Source of the DNA: Agaribacterium sp. ZY112 | Lineage (GTDB): Bacteria > Pseudomonadota > Gammaproteobacteria > Pseudomonadales > Cellvibrionaceae | Assembly (NCBI RefSeq): GCF_041346925.1 | Contig: NZ_CP166840.1 | Span: 3,343,001 to 3,407,000, forward strand | Length of the DNA stretch: 64,000 bases | Direction: 5' to 3' | In this document: in pieces, positions 18,802 to 28,249 of the stretch | How the letters are laid out: the number at the start of each line of letters is the position of its first letter | How positions within the stretch are numbered: position 1 is the first letter of the stretch | The notes under the pieces: generated by a model | The model's database searches: none | What the model was told of the DNA's origin: nothing | Seen by the model: the letters and a program-made list of their open reading frames with translations, nothing else | Position numbers and translations under genes: made by a program

Positions 18802-21192
18802 CTAGCTAGCTATCCGCTGACTGGCTGTAACTCCCGTTCTTTGATTCTCCAGAATCAAGCCCAAAGTCTGAGTTTTAACCCCTAAGTTTTCGGCGGCTAG
18901 GTTGATAATGCTTTGAATATCTAAAATAAGAGCGACTGTACCATCCCCTAGAATTGTGGCTCCCGATACGCCTTCAACCTTCTGATAGTTTTGCTCTAAG
19001 CTTTTAATAACAACTTGCTGCTGACCCAAAAGTTCATCAACTAAAATACCAAATTTATCACCGTCATTCTCCACGACAACCAGCAAGGATTCGTCAATAG
19101 ACCCAGAATCGGACTGAACAGAAAACGCCTTATGTAGCTCAATGATTGGCACATAATCATCACGCAGTTTAAACACACTGCAACCACTGCCAAGCTGGCG
19201 AACTTTCTCTTCTTCACACTGTAAAGACTCAACAATAGAGACAAGGGGAAATATAAAGGTGTTGCTACCAACGCGGACTAATTGACCATCAAGAATCGCA
19301 AGGGTTAAAGGCAGTTTCACCGTGATCTTTGATCCTTGATTGAGCTTAGACTCAATTTCCACTACACCATTTAAGGCCTGAATATTACGTTTAACAACAT
19401 CCATACCTACACCGCGACCACTGACATCGCTTACTGTTTTAGCTGTTGAAAAACCAGGGTGAAAGATCAAATCGTAAACTTGATCGTCACTCATTAACCG
19501 ACTCTCCTTGTCTGAAACAAGGTCATTTTCTATCGCTTTAATTATTATTTTCTCTCTATCAAGGCCTCTACCATCATCCTTAATTTCGATAACGACATTA
19601 CCACTTTGATGAAACGCATTAAGCTCGATATGCCCTGTGGGGTCTTTTCCATTTGCACTGCGCTCGCTAGGGGTTTCAATTCCGTGATCCACAGCATTTC
19701 TAACCAAATGGACTAGCGGATCGCCTATTTTTTCCATCACCGTTTTATCCAATTCGGTGTTTTCACCCGTAAGTACAAGCTCAACTGACTTACCAAGGTT
19801 TTGACCTAGATCTCGAACCATTCTAGGGAAGCGACTAAATACAAAACTAATAGGAAGCATGCGTATTTTCATGACGCTTTCTTGTAGCTCCCGTGTATTT
19901 TGTTCAAGCTGACTGAGCCCCTCCATTAATTTCGGAACTCGATCTAATTCGTATTGCGTTCCTAACTGCCCCAACATACTCTGAGTAATAACAAGTTCAC
20001 CCACCATATTGATGAGGTTATCCACTTTATCAATACCTACTCGAATAGAAGAGGTATCACTACTGCTCTTCTTACTACTAGGTTTCGGCTTAGGCATTAT
20101 TTTTGTTTGCTCTTTAGCCGATGAGCTGGATGCACTGATGGCATTCTCATCCTTGTTTCCCTGCTCAACAAGGCTTATTCCAAGCTCACAATCATCAGAG
20201 ACCCATTCAAACACCTCGTGAATGTCGTCTTCATTTGCTTTAGATCCCAGTAATTTAATAGCCCAGCTTAAATAGCAGCTCTCGGCATCCATGCTAATTA
20301 ACTCAGGCAAGGAAGAAGCATCAACATCAACTTCTACCAAACCTAGTTCAGCCAAGTTTTCAAATAACTTTAGAACATCATTACCTGTTCTTAGCAAACC
20401 TAAAGAGGGCTTGAAGTTAATCAACCAATCTTGAGATGGGTTCTGTTCACTTGATATTGGCACATCTGGTAGTAAAGAAGCTCCTTGCTGGGATAAAGTT
20501 AAATCACACTCATCTTCGACCCACTCAAAAACTTCTTTAATATCTTCTTCTGAGCAGTCACTAACTAGAGTAATAAGCCAAGAAAGATAAGACCTTTCCG
20601 AGTCCAACTCGCTTAAACTAAGTAAGTTGTCTGAATTACATACACAACTTATATGACCGAGTTCAGAAAGTGCGGATATATTCCTTAAAGGGTCGTTACC
20701 AGATCGAAAAATATCAGAATAAGGAGAGAAAGTTATATGCCATTCTCGAGTTTTAGATGGTTCAGGCTTATTAGATTTAGGCTCTTCAGTATTATCATGA
20801 ACCTCACTTTCAAGAAGCGATTTAAACTGCTTTGTTAGCTCAATAGCTTGCTGAGTATCACTATCATCACCTACTTTTAACAAGCCCAGCATGTCACGCA
20901 TGCAATCAACAGACTGTAATAATAGATTGATGTTTTCTACCGTCAGGGATCGCTTGGAGGAACGAACTTGATCGAGTAAGGTTTCAAGAATATGCGTAAA
21001 AGCAGATATAGATGTAAAACCAAAAGTAGCACTACCACCTTTAATACTATGAGCACAACGAAATATAGCATTAATGGTTTCATCATCAATGGCATCGACA
21101 TCAAGCTCCATTAATGCCGATTCCATAATATCTAAGCCTTCGATACTCTCCTCAAAAAACACCTGATGAAATTGTTCGAGATCGATAGACAT
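18802..21192 (-). CDS. cheA: Chemotaxis histidine kinase CheA with duplicated internal module
   Basis: Kinase that phosphorylates CheY and CheB. Domain order in 796 aa: Hpt with His48 (CAHSIKGGSATFGF); two homologous ~88-residue modules at about 149-235 and 254-342 sharing W-I-F-P, GND, LPEL/LSEL and VFEWV-DDCEL; a Lys/Ser linker; dimerisation helices near 385-440; ATPase with LVRNAVDHGIETP, DDGRGLD and GRGVGMDVV; and a CheW-like end. The modules occupy the place of the usual CheY-binding P2 domain. The gene follows cheY by 18 bp. Confidence 0.95.
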   Translation of the reverse strand: MSIDLEQFHQVFFEESIEGLDIMESALMELDVDAIDDETINAIFRCAHSIKGGSATFGFTSISAFTHILETLLDQVRSSKRSLTVENINLLLQSVDCMRDMLGLLKVGDDSDTQQAIELTKQFKSLLESEVHDNTEEPKSNKPEPSKTREWHITFSPYSDIFRSGNDPLRNISALSELGHISCVCNSDNLLSLSELDSERSYLSWLITLVSDCSEEDIKEVFEWVEDECDLTLSQQGASLLPDVPISSEQNPSQDWLINFKPSLGLLRTGNDVLKLFENLAELGLVEVDVDASSLPELISMDAESCYLSWAIKLLGSKANEDDIHEVFEWVSDDCELGISLVEQGNKDENAISASSSSAKEQTKIMPKPKPSSKKSSSDTSSIRVGIDKVDNLINMVGELVITQSMLGQLGTQYELDRVPKLMEGLSQLEQNTRELQESVMKIRMLPISFVFSRFPRMVRDLGQNLGKSVELVLTGENTELDKTVMEKIGDPLVHLVRNAVDHGIETPSERSANGKDPTGHIELNAFHQSGNVVIEIKDDGRGLDREKIIIKAIENDLVSDKESRLMSDDQVYDLIFHPGFSTAKTVSDVSGRGVGMDVVKRNIQALNGVVEIESKLNQGSKITVKLPLTLAILDGQLVRVGSNTFIFPLVSIVESLQCEEEKVRQLGSGCSVFKLRDDYVPIIELHKAFSVQSDSGSIDESLLVVVENDGDKFGILVDELLGQQQVVIKSLEQNYQKVEGVSGATILGDGTVALILDIQSIINLAAENLGVKTQTLGLILENQRTGVTASQRIAS

Positions 21193-21210
21193 CCCGGCCT
21201 CCTTAGCTCA

Positions 21211-21573
21211 TTAAAGCACCTTGCCAATTGTGGCCAATAGCTGCTCGGGATTAAACGGTTTTACGATCCAGCCTGTAGCACCAGCTGCACGCCCTTCATT
21301 CTTTTTGTCACTGCTGGACTCTGTTGTCAGCATTAAAATGGGCGTGAATTTATAAGAAGGCAAAGCCCTAAGGTGTTTGATAAGTGCAATACCATCCATA
21401 TTCGGCATATTAATATCAGATATCACCAGATCTATCCCGCTTGTACCTTCTGCAAGTTTTAACGCTTCAGCGCCATCACTAGCTTCAATGACATCATGCC
21501 CAGCCCCCTTAAGCGTAAAACTCACCATTTGTCGCATTGATGCAGAATCATCAACCGCAAGAATTTTAGCCAT
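21211..21573 (-). CDS. cheY: Chemotaxis response regulator CheY
   Basis: Single receiver domain of 120 aa that carries phosphate from CheA, normally to the flagellar switch. Acidic pocket DD (8-9), acceptor Asp53 (DLVISDINMPNMDG), conserved Thr (LMLTTESS) and Lys (IVKPF) are all present. It lies between the STAS gene and cheA. Whether it signals to FliM or acts as a phosphate sink cannot be decided, since the main CheY of polar-flagellate relatives is normally next to fliA/cheZ, absent here. Confidence 0.95.
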   Translation of the reverse strand: MAKILAVDDSASMRQMVSFTLKGAGHDVIEASDGAEALKLAEGTSGIDLVISDINMPNMDGIALIKHLRALPSYKFTPILMLTTESSSDKKNEGRAAGATGWIVKPFNPEQLLATIGKVL

Positions 21574-21600
21574 CGTGTTACTCCTTAGATCATCAATACC

Positions 21601-21885
21601 TTAGTGCAAACCGAGTTCGGAGTGGATTCCCAGTATCTTGGCCGCGCTGATTATTTTTTCAGATGGTTGGTCCCATGAAATACTCATTTGACGCTCTTTA
21701 CCAAAGCGCACAAGTGCCAACATTAACTGCATGCCCGCTGTATCAGCCCGACCAACATTGCTTGCATGCAAGACAAGTTCATCTGCTTCTTTTTTTTCTA
21801 TCAGCGCTTCTAATTCATCGTGTAGCGCATGAGCTTGTGCAATCGTTAAGCTTTCTGGAAGGGTGAATTCGAGCTTATCGGGCAT
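21601..21885 (-). CDS. STAS domain protein heading the chemotaxis operon
   Basis: 94-aa single STAS domain. The loop that is phosphorylated in anti-sigma antagonists reads VGRADTAGMQLMLALVRFG, with Thr in place of the usual Ser. It is the first gene of the block and ends 27 bp before cheY. Comparable STAS genes head che operons in some gammaproteobacteria, but the role is not established. It differs clearly from the HsbA-like STAS protein at 12460, so the operon has two STAS proteins and one visible kinase/phosphatase. Confidence 0.88.
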   Translation of the reverse strand: MPDKLEFTLPESLTIAQAHALHDELEALIEKKEADELVLHASNVGRADTAGMQLMLALVRFGKERQMSISWDQPSEKIISAAKILGIHSELGLH

Positions 21886-21959
21886 GCGTTCCTCTCGCTT
21901 GTGTTTATCTCACTGCCCTAAGTGTAGACAGCACATGTGGTTTTGCTAAGAAATAGGCA

Positions 21960-22394
21960 TCAATTACGGCGGTAACGCAGCATGACTTGCTCATCGATTA
22001 GTTTCTGATCTTGCTTCTGCCTCAAAGAATGCTGCTCCTGCTGATGGCGAAGACGATAGTCATCAATTGCTTGGTTGCGATGATGTTCTTTTTGCCAGTG
22101 TTCCTTAGCTCTTTGGCATTGCGCTTGTGCCTGCTCTAAAACCCGCTCTTGGGAGCTACATGCATCTTGTAAATGCGCAAGAAAGGTTCGTGCTTTTTCT
22201 AGTTCATCTGGGCGCATGTGGAACTGTGAAAACTGCTTTTCATAATCCGCATAATATTGCTTCAAAGTGGCAAGCTGCTGTGTTTGCTGCTCCAAGATTT
22301 CAAGCTGTTGAGTAAACTGCTGAGCGGCTTCATCACACTTTTGTTGAGCGAGTTTAAGGAGAAGCTTGATTCGTTTACTTTTACTATCCGCCAC
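21960..22394 (-). CDS. fliJ: Flagellar export chaperone FliJ
   Basis: Coiled-coil stalk protein of the export ATPase complex that couples FliI to FlhA. The 144-aa protein is almost wholly helical and rich in Gln, Glu and Lys (for example EILEQQTQQLATLKQYYADY and FHMRPDELEKARTFLAHL). Sequence identity in this family is low, but size, composition and position 26 bp after fliI make the call secure. It closes the fliEFGHIJ block. Confidence 0.9.
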   Translation of the reverse strand: MADSKSKRIKLLLKLAQQKCDEAAQQFTQQLEILEQQTQQLATLKQYYADYEKQFSQFHMRPDELEKARTFLAHLQDACSSQERVLEQAQAQCQRAKEHWQKEHHRNQAIDDYRLRHQQEQHSLRQKQDQKLIDEQVMLRYRRN

Positions 22395-22420
22395 AACTTA
22401 TTCACTCTTAAAAGGAGAAA

Positions 22421-23848
22421 TTAAGGCTTAATCGCCCCCTGACTCACTTGCTTATGCTGGCCTCGCAAAGGGCTTTGAACTGGTGCTTCTGCTGTTGCAC
22501 TTAGCGCTGAAGGTGCTGCTAATAAGGTTTCTAACTGCCCCCAGCTTGTGGCTAGATCACGACCACTACCCAATTCTTGACGCACAAAGTCCATAATTTT
22601 AGGCTGTTTTTGAATAGCTTCATCAAGTATAGGATCACTACCTTGAGTATAGGCACCAATTGTAACTAGGTCTTTATTGGCCCTATAGAGTGCCAATAAA
22701 CGTTTGATTGCTTGAGCTTGTTGCAAGCGCATAGGTTCTACAATATTAGGCATGACACGGCTGATTGAAGCCTCTACATCAATCGCAGGGTAGACCCCCT
22801 CTTCAGCTAATGAGCGGCTCAGTACGATGTGGCCATCAAGTATCGCTCGAGCAGAGTCGGCAATAGGATCTTGTAGATCATCCCCCTCTGTTAGCACTGT
22901 ATAAAAAGCAGTAACAGAACCACCACCTTTTTCAGCATTGCCAGCGCGCTCGACTAGCTCAGGAATATGAGCAAATACAGATGGAGGATAGCCTTTGGTT
23001 GCTGGCGGCTCACCTGTCGCAAGAGCAATTTCTCGCTGGGCTTGAGCATAACGAGTTAAAGAGTCCATCAGCAGTAAGACATTCTTGCCGCAATCGCGAA
23101 AGTACTCAGCCACTCGGGAAGCTAACTCAGCCGCTCTTAAACGCATTAAAGGAGCATCATCTGCAGGAGAAGCAATAACAACCGCTTTTTTTAAGCCCTC
23201 TTCACCCAGGATGTGATCAATAAACTCTTTGACTTCTCGTCCACGTTCACCAATTAAGCCCACAACCACAATGTCGGCTTCGGTAAAACGAGTCATCATG
23301 CCCAGCAAGACACTTTTACCAACACCACTGCCGGCAAAAAGACCTATACGCTGACCTTTACCTACGGTTAACAAGCCATTAATAGCACCTATACCTACAT
23401 CTAAGGGTTCATCAATAGGATGTCTATGTAGGGGATTAATATGCTTAATTTTAAAATCGTCACGACTCACTTCATCGAGCGGCCCTAACTGATCTAAGGG
23501 CTGACCTAAACCGTTAAGAACTCGACCACATAGGTGTTCACCCATAACTAAATTAGAACGCCTATCGACGGGTTTGACCAAGGCTCCTGGTTGCATACCT
23601 TCGATACGCTGAATAGGCATTAAATAGCTTATTTCTTTATCAAAACCGACGACTTCTGCTTCAACGCTTTTGCCTTCTTTGCCTATCACAAGACAATGAT
23701 GACCAACACGTACATCTAAGCCCACCGCCTCCATTGTTAACCCAACCATTCGAGTTAAACGCCCGATACTCAGTGGTGAATTTGGCAGAGCATCATAATT
23801 AAGCTTAGGTTGTAAACGTGTCAATAAATCATCACCCAACTCAAGCAT
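22421..23848 (-). CDS. fliI: Flagellum-specific export ATPase FliI
   Basis: Cytoplasmic ATPase that helps unfold and feed substrates to the export gate. The 475-aa protein has a Walker A motif AGSGVGKS (172-179) and a Walker B region NVLLLMDSLTRYAQAQREIALA, both standard for F1-like FliI. A family motif KGYPPSVFAHIPELVERAG follows. The C-terminal ~35 residues are a low-complexity tail. It overlaps fliH by 8 bp. Confidence 0.98.
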   Translation of the reverse strand: MLELGDDLLTRLQPKLNYDALPNSPLSIGRLTRMVGLTMEAVGLDVRVGHHCLVIGKEGKSVEAEVVGFDKEISYLMPIQRIEGMQPGALVKPVDRRSNLVMGEHLCGRVLNGLGQPLDQLGPLDEVSRDDFKIKHINPLHRHPIDEPLDVGIGAINGLLTVGKGQRIGLFAGSGVGKSVLLGMMTRFTEADIVVVGLIGERGREVKEFIDHILGEEGLKKAVVIASPADDAPLMRLRAAELASRVAEYFRDCGKNVLLLMDSLTRYAQAQREIALATGEPPATKGYPPSVFAHIPELVERAGNAEKGGGSVTAFYTVLTEGDDLQDPIADSARAILDGHIVLSRSLAEEGVYPAIDVEASISRVMPNIVEPMRLQQAQAIKRLLALYRANKDLVTIGAYTQGSDPILDEAIQKQPKIMDFVRQELGSGRDLATSWGQLETLLAAPSALSATAEAPVQSPLRGQHKQVSQGAIKP

Positions 23849-24863
23849 TTTTATCGCCTATTTTGTCGCTCTTAACCTTGGGGTCAACTTGCTCAGTCAG
23901 AGAGTCATCTTGATTTGAGGGGGGCGTTTCTGTAACCGTTTCTATTGTTTTATCTGATAGTAGTTCTACTTCAAGGGCCTCTGAGACAAGCGCGTCAGCT
24001 TCTTGCTGATTACCAGTATTAGTTTCAGAATTCAGATTTTGTATTTCTCGCTGAACTAAATCACTTTCTACATGGTAATCAGGAACATCATTTAAAGCAT
24101 GTTCATGATTTGTTAGTTGGCTACTTTTGTCTAGATACTCTTGTAAACGTTGCTCTACACTAAAGTTAATATGACTACTTTCAGTATTAACAATAAGACC
24201 TCCTGAGCTTAAGTTATCGTCGATCTCAAGCTGCCATTGCTTGCTTTCAGGCACTAAAGAACGAATACATTCAGCATCTTTACTATTTAATCGCAGGTGA
24301 ATCTCTTTTGCTGACTTAGGCACTGAAGCCATTACTTTGTGAACAATAGCAAGCAATCGTTCAGGTGATGCTGCGATCTCATCGGCAACTAAGCGTGAGG
24401 CTAATTTTAAAGCCATGTCTACAATAACATTCTCAAGTAAGGCCTCACGATTTTGCATAGGCTCAAAGAGTCGCTGTGCACAATTTTCCAGCTGAGATTG
24501 AAGCGCTTGTATTTCTTTTTCTGCTTGTTTATAAGCTTGTTGATGCCCTGTCCGTTCACCGGTTTTCTGACCTTTGAGTAAACCTTGCTCAGTACCTTCT
24601 TTTAAGCCCTGTTGAAATCCCTCTTTCCTTGCTTGCTCACTGATATCTTGAAGTTGTTCAGCTGTAAGTGGTTGAACGCTTTCGCTGGCAGGAACATTCT
24701 CTATTTTAACCTTGTCTTTTTTTATCGTATTTTTTTTCTTAGGCTTAATCGCTCGTCCTTGCATAGAAGGCAGTGCCCACCCCTTAACGGATGATCCCTC
24801 TAAATCTTCATACGGAATACGCTCTTTGCTTGATCCACTTTTATTACTTGGATTGTCACTCAT
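23841..24863 (-). CDS. fliH: Flagellar assembly protein FliH, long form
   Basis: Regulator of FliI that forms the peripheral stalk anchoring the ATPase to the C-ring. The 340-aa protein is longer than the usual 220-270. The N-terminal half holds the Gly-spaced helix QGLKEGTEQGLLKGQKTGER (GxxxG-type repeats typical of FliH). The central FliH domain has ASRLVADEIAASPERLLAIV and WQLEIDDNLSSGGLIVNTES. An extra acidic tail of about 100 residues (EALEVELLSDKTIETV...) has no obvious homology. It sits 2 bp after fliG. Confidence 0.94.
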   Translation of the reverse strand: MSDNPSNKSGSSKERIPYEDLEGSSVKGWALPSMQGRAIKPKKKNTIKKDKVKIENVPASESVQPLTAEQLQDISEQARKEGFQQGLKEGTEQGLLKGQKTGERTGHQQAYKQAEKEIQALQSQLENCAQRLFEPMQNREALLENVIVDMALKLASRLVADEIAASPERLLAIVHKVMASVPKSAKEIHLRLNSKDAECIRSLVPESKQWQLEIDDNLSSGGLIVNTESSHINFSVEQRLQEYLDKSSQLTNHEHALNDVPDYHVESDLVQREIQNLNSETNTGNQQEADALVSEALEVELLSDKTIETVTETPPSNQDDSLTEQVDPKVKSDKIGDKNA

Positions 24864-24865
24864 GC

Positions 24866-25903
24866 TTAGATCATTTCCTCACCACCGCCACCTAAGGTAA
24901 TTTCACCGGCATCTGCCATCCTTCTAGCAATAGTTAGGATTTCTTTTTGTGCATTTTCAACATCACTTAATTTGACTGGGCCTTTCGCTTCAAGATCATC
25001 TTTAAGGAGTTCTGCTGCACGCTTAGACATATTGTCAAAGATTTTCTCTTGTAACATATCATCAGCCCCTTTAAGGGCAAGAATAAGTACATCTGAACTA
25101 ACCTCACGTAGCAGTGCTTGAATCGCTCTATCATCAACATCTTTAAGATTATCGAAGACAAACATAAGATCTTGAATTTGCACACTGAGATCTTCATCTA
25201 CCTCACGAATACTATCCATTAGCTCACCACTAACCGAGCTATCAAGGTTATTGATGATTTCCGCAGCCGTTTTAAATCCACCAATGTCTTTAGTTTGTGA
25301 GCCTGCATTACCGGAGAATTGTTTTTCAAGAATGTTATTTAATTCTTGTAAGGCACTTGGTTGCACCGTATCTAAAGACGCAACACGTAACATAACATCA
25401 AGCCTCACTTTTTCGGGAAAGAACTGCAATACTTCAGCACTTTGATCACCGTCTAAATAAGCAAGTACAATAGCCTGAATTTGAGGGTGTTCATTGCGAA
25501 TAATATCGGCAACTGAGCGAGCCTCCATCCATTTTAAAGTGTCTAAGCCTGTGGTGTTCCCCCCCAATAAAATGCGATCAATTAAACCATGAGCTTTATC
25601 TTCACCTAAGGCGCTGACAAGCATGTTACGGATATAGCCATCAGCTCCCATGCCAAGGCCGGTTTGTGTACTGACCTCTTCCATAAAGTTGTTTAACACC
25701 ACTTCAACTTCATATTGCTGCACATTGGTTAAACCGGCCATCGCCGTACCTAAACGCTGTACCTCTTTAGGCCCCATGTGCTTAAGTACTTCAGCCGCAG
25801 CACTTTCACCCATAGACATCAATAAAATAGCCGCTTGATCAACTTTATCTAAAGTGACCTTAGGCTTTGCATCACCAGCAGGAACAGGGGCGGTATTGCT
25901 CAT
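24866..25903 (-). CDS. fliG: Flagellar motor switch protein FliG
   Basis: C-ring rotor protein that contacts the stators. The 345-aa protein shows VDQAAILLMSMGESAAAEVLKHM at the N-terminus, EHPQIQAIVLAYLDG (EHPQ motif) in the middle domain, and the charged torque helix DDRAIQALLREVSSDVLILALKG near 255-280. The start overlaps the fliF stop as ATGA. Confidence 0.98.
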   Translation of the reverse strand: MSNTAPVPAGDAKPKVTLDKVDQAAILLMSMGESAAAEVLKHMGPKEVQRLGTAMAGLTNVQQYEVEVVLNNFMEEVSTQTGLGMGADGYIRNMLVSALGEDKAHGLIDRILLGGNTTGLDTLKWMEARSVADIIRNEHPQIQAIVLAYLDGDQSAEVLQFFPEKVRLDVMLRVASLDTVQPSALQELNNILEKQFSGNAGSQTKDIGGFKTAAEIINNLDSSVSGELMDSIREVDEDLSVQIQDLMFVFDNLKDVDDRAIQALLREVSSDVLILALKGADDMLQEKIFDNMSKRAAELLKDDLEAKGPVKLSDVENAQKEILTIARRMADAGEITLGGGGEEMI

Positions 25904-27567
25904 TCTTCATTAATCCAACGTTTAATTACTTGAGCCACTCGGCCAGCATCTTCAGCAACTAAGCCTTTTACTGCATTTAATTGTTGCTCATAGCTTTCTT
26001 CTGGTGAAGGCAGCGCTAAGGCATCACCTCCAGTTAATGTGACCGTTTCATCTGATAAAGAATCAAAGCTATCTAAGCCAGAAGCTTGTAGAGCAGCTAA
26101 CTCTTTAGCCTCATCCTCTGCACGCGCCTGCACGCCAGAAGATGCCAAACTTTTAAGCACAGGCCGAAGCAAGCCGATAACAAGCAGAGCAATAATCAAT
26201 ACGCCGCCTAGCTGCTTAGCTAGTTTAATAAACCAGTCTTGCTCCCAAATTGGCAGCTCTTCTGCACCCTCAAATTCAGGCAAAGGCATAAAACGCTCAT
26301 TTAATATATTGACACTGTCCCCACGGACGGCACTGTAACCAACTGCATCTCGAACTAATATAGAAAGACGCTCAATTTCATTATCCGTCCATTGGGTATA
26401 TTCAACTTCACCGGTTTCAGGGTTGATTCTTTCCTTATCATCAACAACAACCGCAACAGTAATTCTACGTAAACGCCCTTTTTCATGTTTGGTATAACTA
26501 ACGGTACGATCTAACTCATAATTTTTAACCGATTGAGAACGTGAACGCCCAGGTGCTTGTCCACCTTCGGCCCCGGCTGCGCCTGGGGCGGCTTGTTCTG
26601 GGGCAGCGCCATCAGCAGGAGGCTGATTTGCCAAGGCCCCCGGCACACCTCCGGCTCCAGCGGCACCAACTTGCTGCTCATCGACACTGTGTTCTGAACG
26701 AATAGCCGGTAAATCGGGATTAAAACTTTCTTCTGCGAGTTCGATTTCAGTGAAGTCTATATCGGCCGCCACTTCAGTTTTAAAATTGCCTTCGCCAACG
26801 ATTGGTGACAATAAACGACGTACCCTTAAAATCATGTCGTTTTCTATTTTTCGGGTGTATTCAATATGCTGGGTGGCTTGGGCAAGTTTGGCATCTTCCA
26901 TCTCAACGGACATCAAATTGCCCTTTTGATCGACGATGGTGACATTCTCTAAATCCATTTCAGGTACGCTTGAAGCAACTAGGTTGGCGATACCTCGTAC
27001 TTGCTTTGGATCAATGGGGCGACCGGGATACAAATCAAGAAAGACAGAAGCACTGGGTTCGCGACCGTCTCGGATAAAAACTGTTTGCTTAGGGATAGCC
27101 AAATGAACACGAGCGCTGCGTACTGAATTAACACTTGCAATGGTCCTAGCCAGTTCACCTTCTAAACCACGGCGATATTTTATCGCCTCCATAAATTGGC
27201 TAGTGCCTAACTGTTGCTCTTGATCTAATAATTCGTAACCGTAGTTTTGATCACCTTTAATACCATTGTCTGCCAGTACAATACGAGCTTTACGAACATC
27301 CTCAACAGGAACAAGCAGAGCACCCGTTGAGCCATCAATTTTGTAAGGAATTTCGCTAAAATCGAGTACTCGCCCTACTTCTGAAGAGTCAAGCCTATCT
27401 AAAGAACCGTAAAGAGGCTTCCAATCTTCTCCTTGGCTCCAAAGTACAATTGCAAAACCTAAGGCCACACTCGCTGCAAGGCCAATCATTAAGCCGGCTT
27501 GTCGTATTAAATTAAGGTTATTAAAACCTTCTATTAAGTCATTACTCGATGCAGTGGCTTCTGCCAT
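25900..27567 (-). CDS. fliF: Flagellar MS-ring protein FliF
   Basis: Forms the inner-membrane MS ring on which the motor is built. The 555-aa protein has a membrane helix LMIGLAASVALGFAIVLWSQ at about 26-45, the ring-building motifs LDRLDSSEVGRVLDF and RRGLEGELARTIASVNSVRSARVHLA, and a second membrane helix near 455-475 (LGGVLIIALLVIGLLRPVL). A Gly/Ala/Pro-rich loop of about 60 residues (GAAGAGGVPGALANQPPADG...) sits in the periplasmic domain. The C-terminal FliG-binding tail ends VAQVIKRWINEE. Confidence 0.98.
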   Translation of the reverse strand: MAEATASSNDLIEGFNNLNLIRQAGLMIGLAASVALGFAIVLWSQGEDWKPLYGSLDRLDSSEVGRVLDFSEIPYKIDGSTGALLVPVEDVRKARIVLADNGIKGDQNYGYELLDQEQQLGTSQFMEAIKYRRGLEGELARTIASVNSVRSARVHLAIPKQTVFIRDGREPSASVFLDLYPGRPIDPKQVRGIANLVASSVPEMDLENVTIVDQKGNLMSVEMEDAKLAQATQHIEYTRKIENDMILRVRRLLSPIVGEGNFKTEVAADIDFTEIELAEESFNPDLPAIRSEHSVDEQQVGAAGAGGVPGALANQPPADGAAPEQAAPGAAGAEGGQAPGRSRSQSVKNYELDRTVSYTKHEKGRLRRITVAVVVDDKERINPETGEVEYTQWTDNEIERLSILVRDAVGYSAVRGDSVNILNERFMPLPEFEGAEELPIWEQDWFIKLAKQLGGVLIIALLVIGLLRPVLKSLASSGVQARAEDEAKELAALQASGLDSFDSLSDETVTLTGGDALALPSPEESYEQQLNAVKGLVAEDAGRVAQVIKRWINEE

Positions 27568-27594
27568 AGTGTTTTCCGTCGCTGCTCAGGCCAA

Positions 27595-27954
27595 TTAAAT
27601 CGGCATATTCATAACATCACGATACGCTTCAACTAATTTATTACGTACCTGAACCATAGATTCAAATGCCACACTCGCTTTCTGCGATGCAATCATGACA
27701 TCGGTAACATCTATATTTGAATCTCCTTGCAGATAGGCGTTGCTCATCGCTTTTGATGCCTGCTGAACTTCATTAACCTTATCAACTGCACTGGCTAATA
27801 CGTCATTAAAGCGCGGCCCATTAACACCTTCGTTTGGCGCGACTCGAGACGATGAAGAGACATCCACATTGTTAACATTGCCAAATGCTTGTGCTTGATT
27901 TTTCATCGCACGCATTTCAACAAGCAGTCGATTTACATCAATTCTATCTGTCAT
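27595..27954 (-). CDS. fliE: Flagellar hook-basal body complex protein FliE
   Basis: Rod adapter joining the MS ring to the rod. I start at ATG 27954, giving [20 protein letters not shown], 119 aa; the frame could extend to 28071 but that would include the promoter. The conserved C-terminal region reads [35 protein letters not shown], diagnostic for FliE. First gene of fliEFGHIJ, with a sigma-54 promoter 57 bp upstream. Confidence 0.96.
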   Translation of the reverse strand: MTDRIDVNRLLVEMRAMKNQAQAFGNVNNVDVSSSSRVAPNEGVNGPRFNDVLASAVDKVNEVQQASKAMSNAYLQGDSNIDVTDVMIASQKASVAFESMVQVRNKLVEAYRDVMNMPI

Positions 27955-28010
27955 ATGAAGCTCTCTTATCACTGCCAAAGAATTGGCTTTTTCAAGCGTA
28001 TAAGGGACTC

Positions 28011-28026
28011 TGCATAAAGTAGGCCA
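28011..28026 (-). promoter_or_regulatory. Sigma-54 promoter of fliEFGHIJ
   Basis: The minus strand reads TGGCCTACTTTATGCA; GG and GC are at the correct -24/-12 positions. Expected start is near 28000, about 46 nt upstream of the fliE ATG at 27954. Confidence 0.82.
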
Positions 28027-28147
28027 AAGATTGCCGCAGGAAGGGTGTTGCCGAAAGCTAAAAGATAACAACGCTAGAAGCTAAAATATTCAGCTCAAAT
28101 AGAGTAAAACTGGAAGATAAACAGAATAAGAATTGAAGGCGGAAACT

Positions 28148-28183
28148 AAAAAGCACGCTAAACCCACTAGGCTCACGTGCTTT
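28148..28183 (-). terminator. Rho-independent terminator after the PA3496-like gene
   Basis: Arms AAAGCACG (28150-28157) and CGTGCTTT (28176-28183) form an 8-bp stem. On the minus strand it is followed by a T-run (TTTTTAG). It isolates the small gene and fleSR from the fliE promoter. Confidence 0.75.
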
Positions 28184-28249
28184 AACAATAAGACTATGCG
28201 CTCTGAATCTATTAACGGCAAAGGTTATAGCAGCGCGCTTTCTTTAAGA

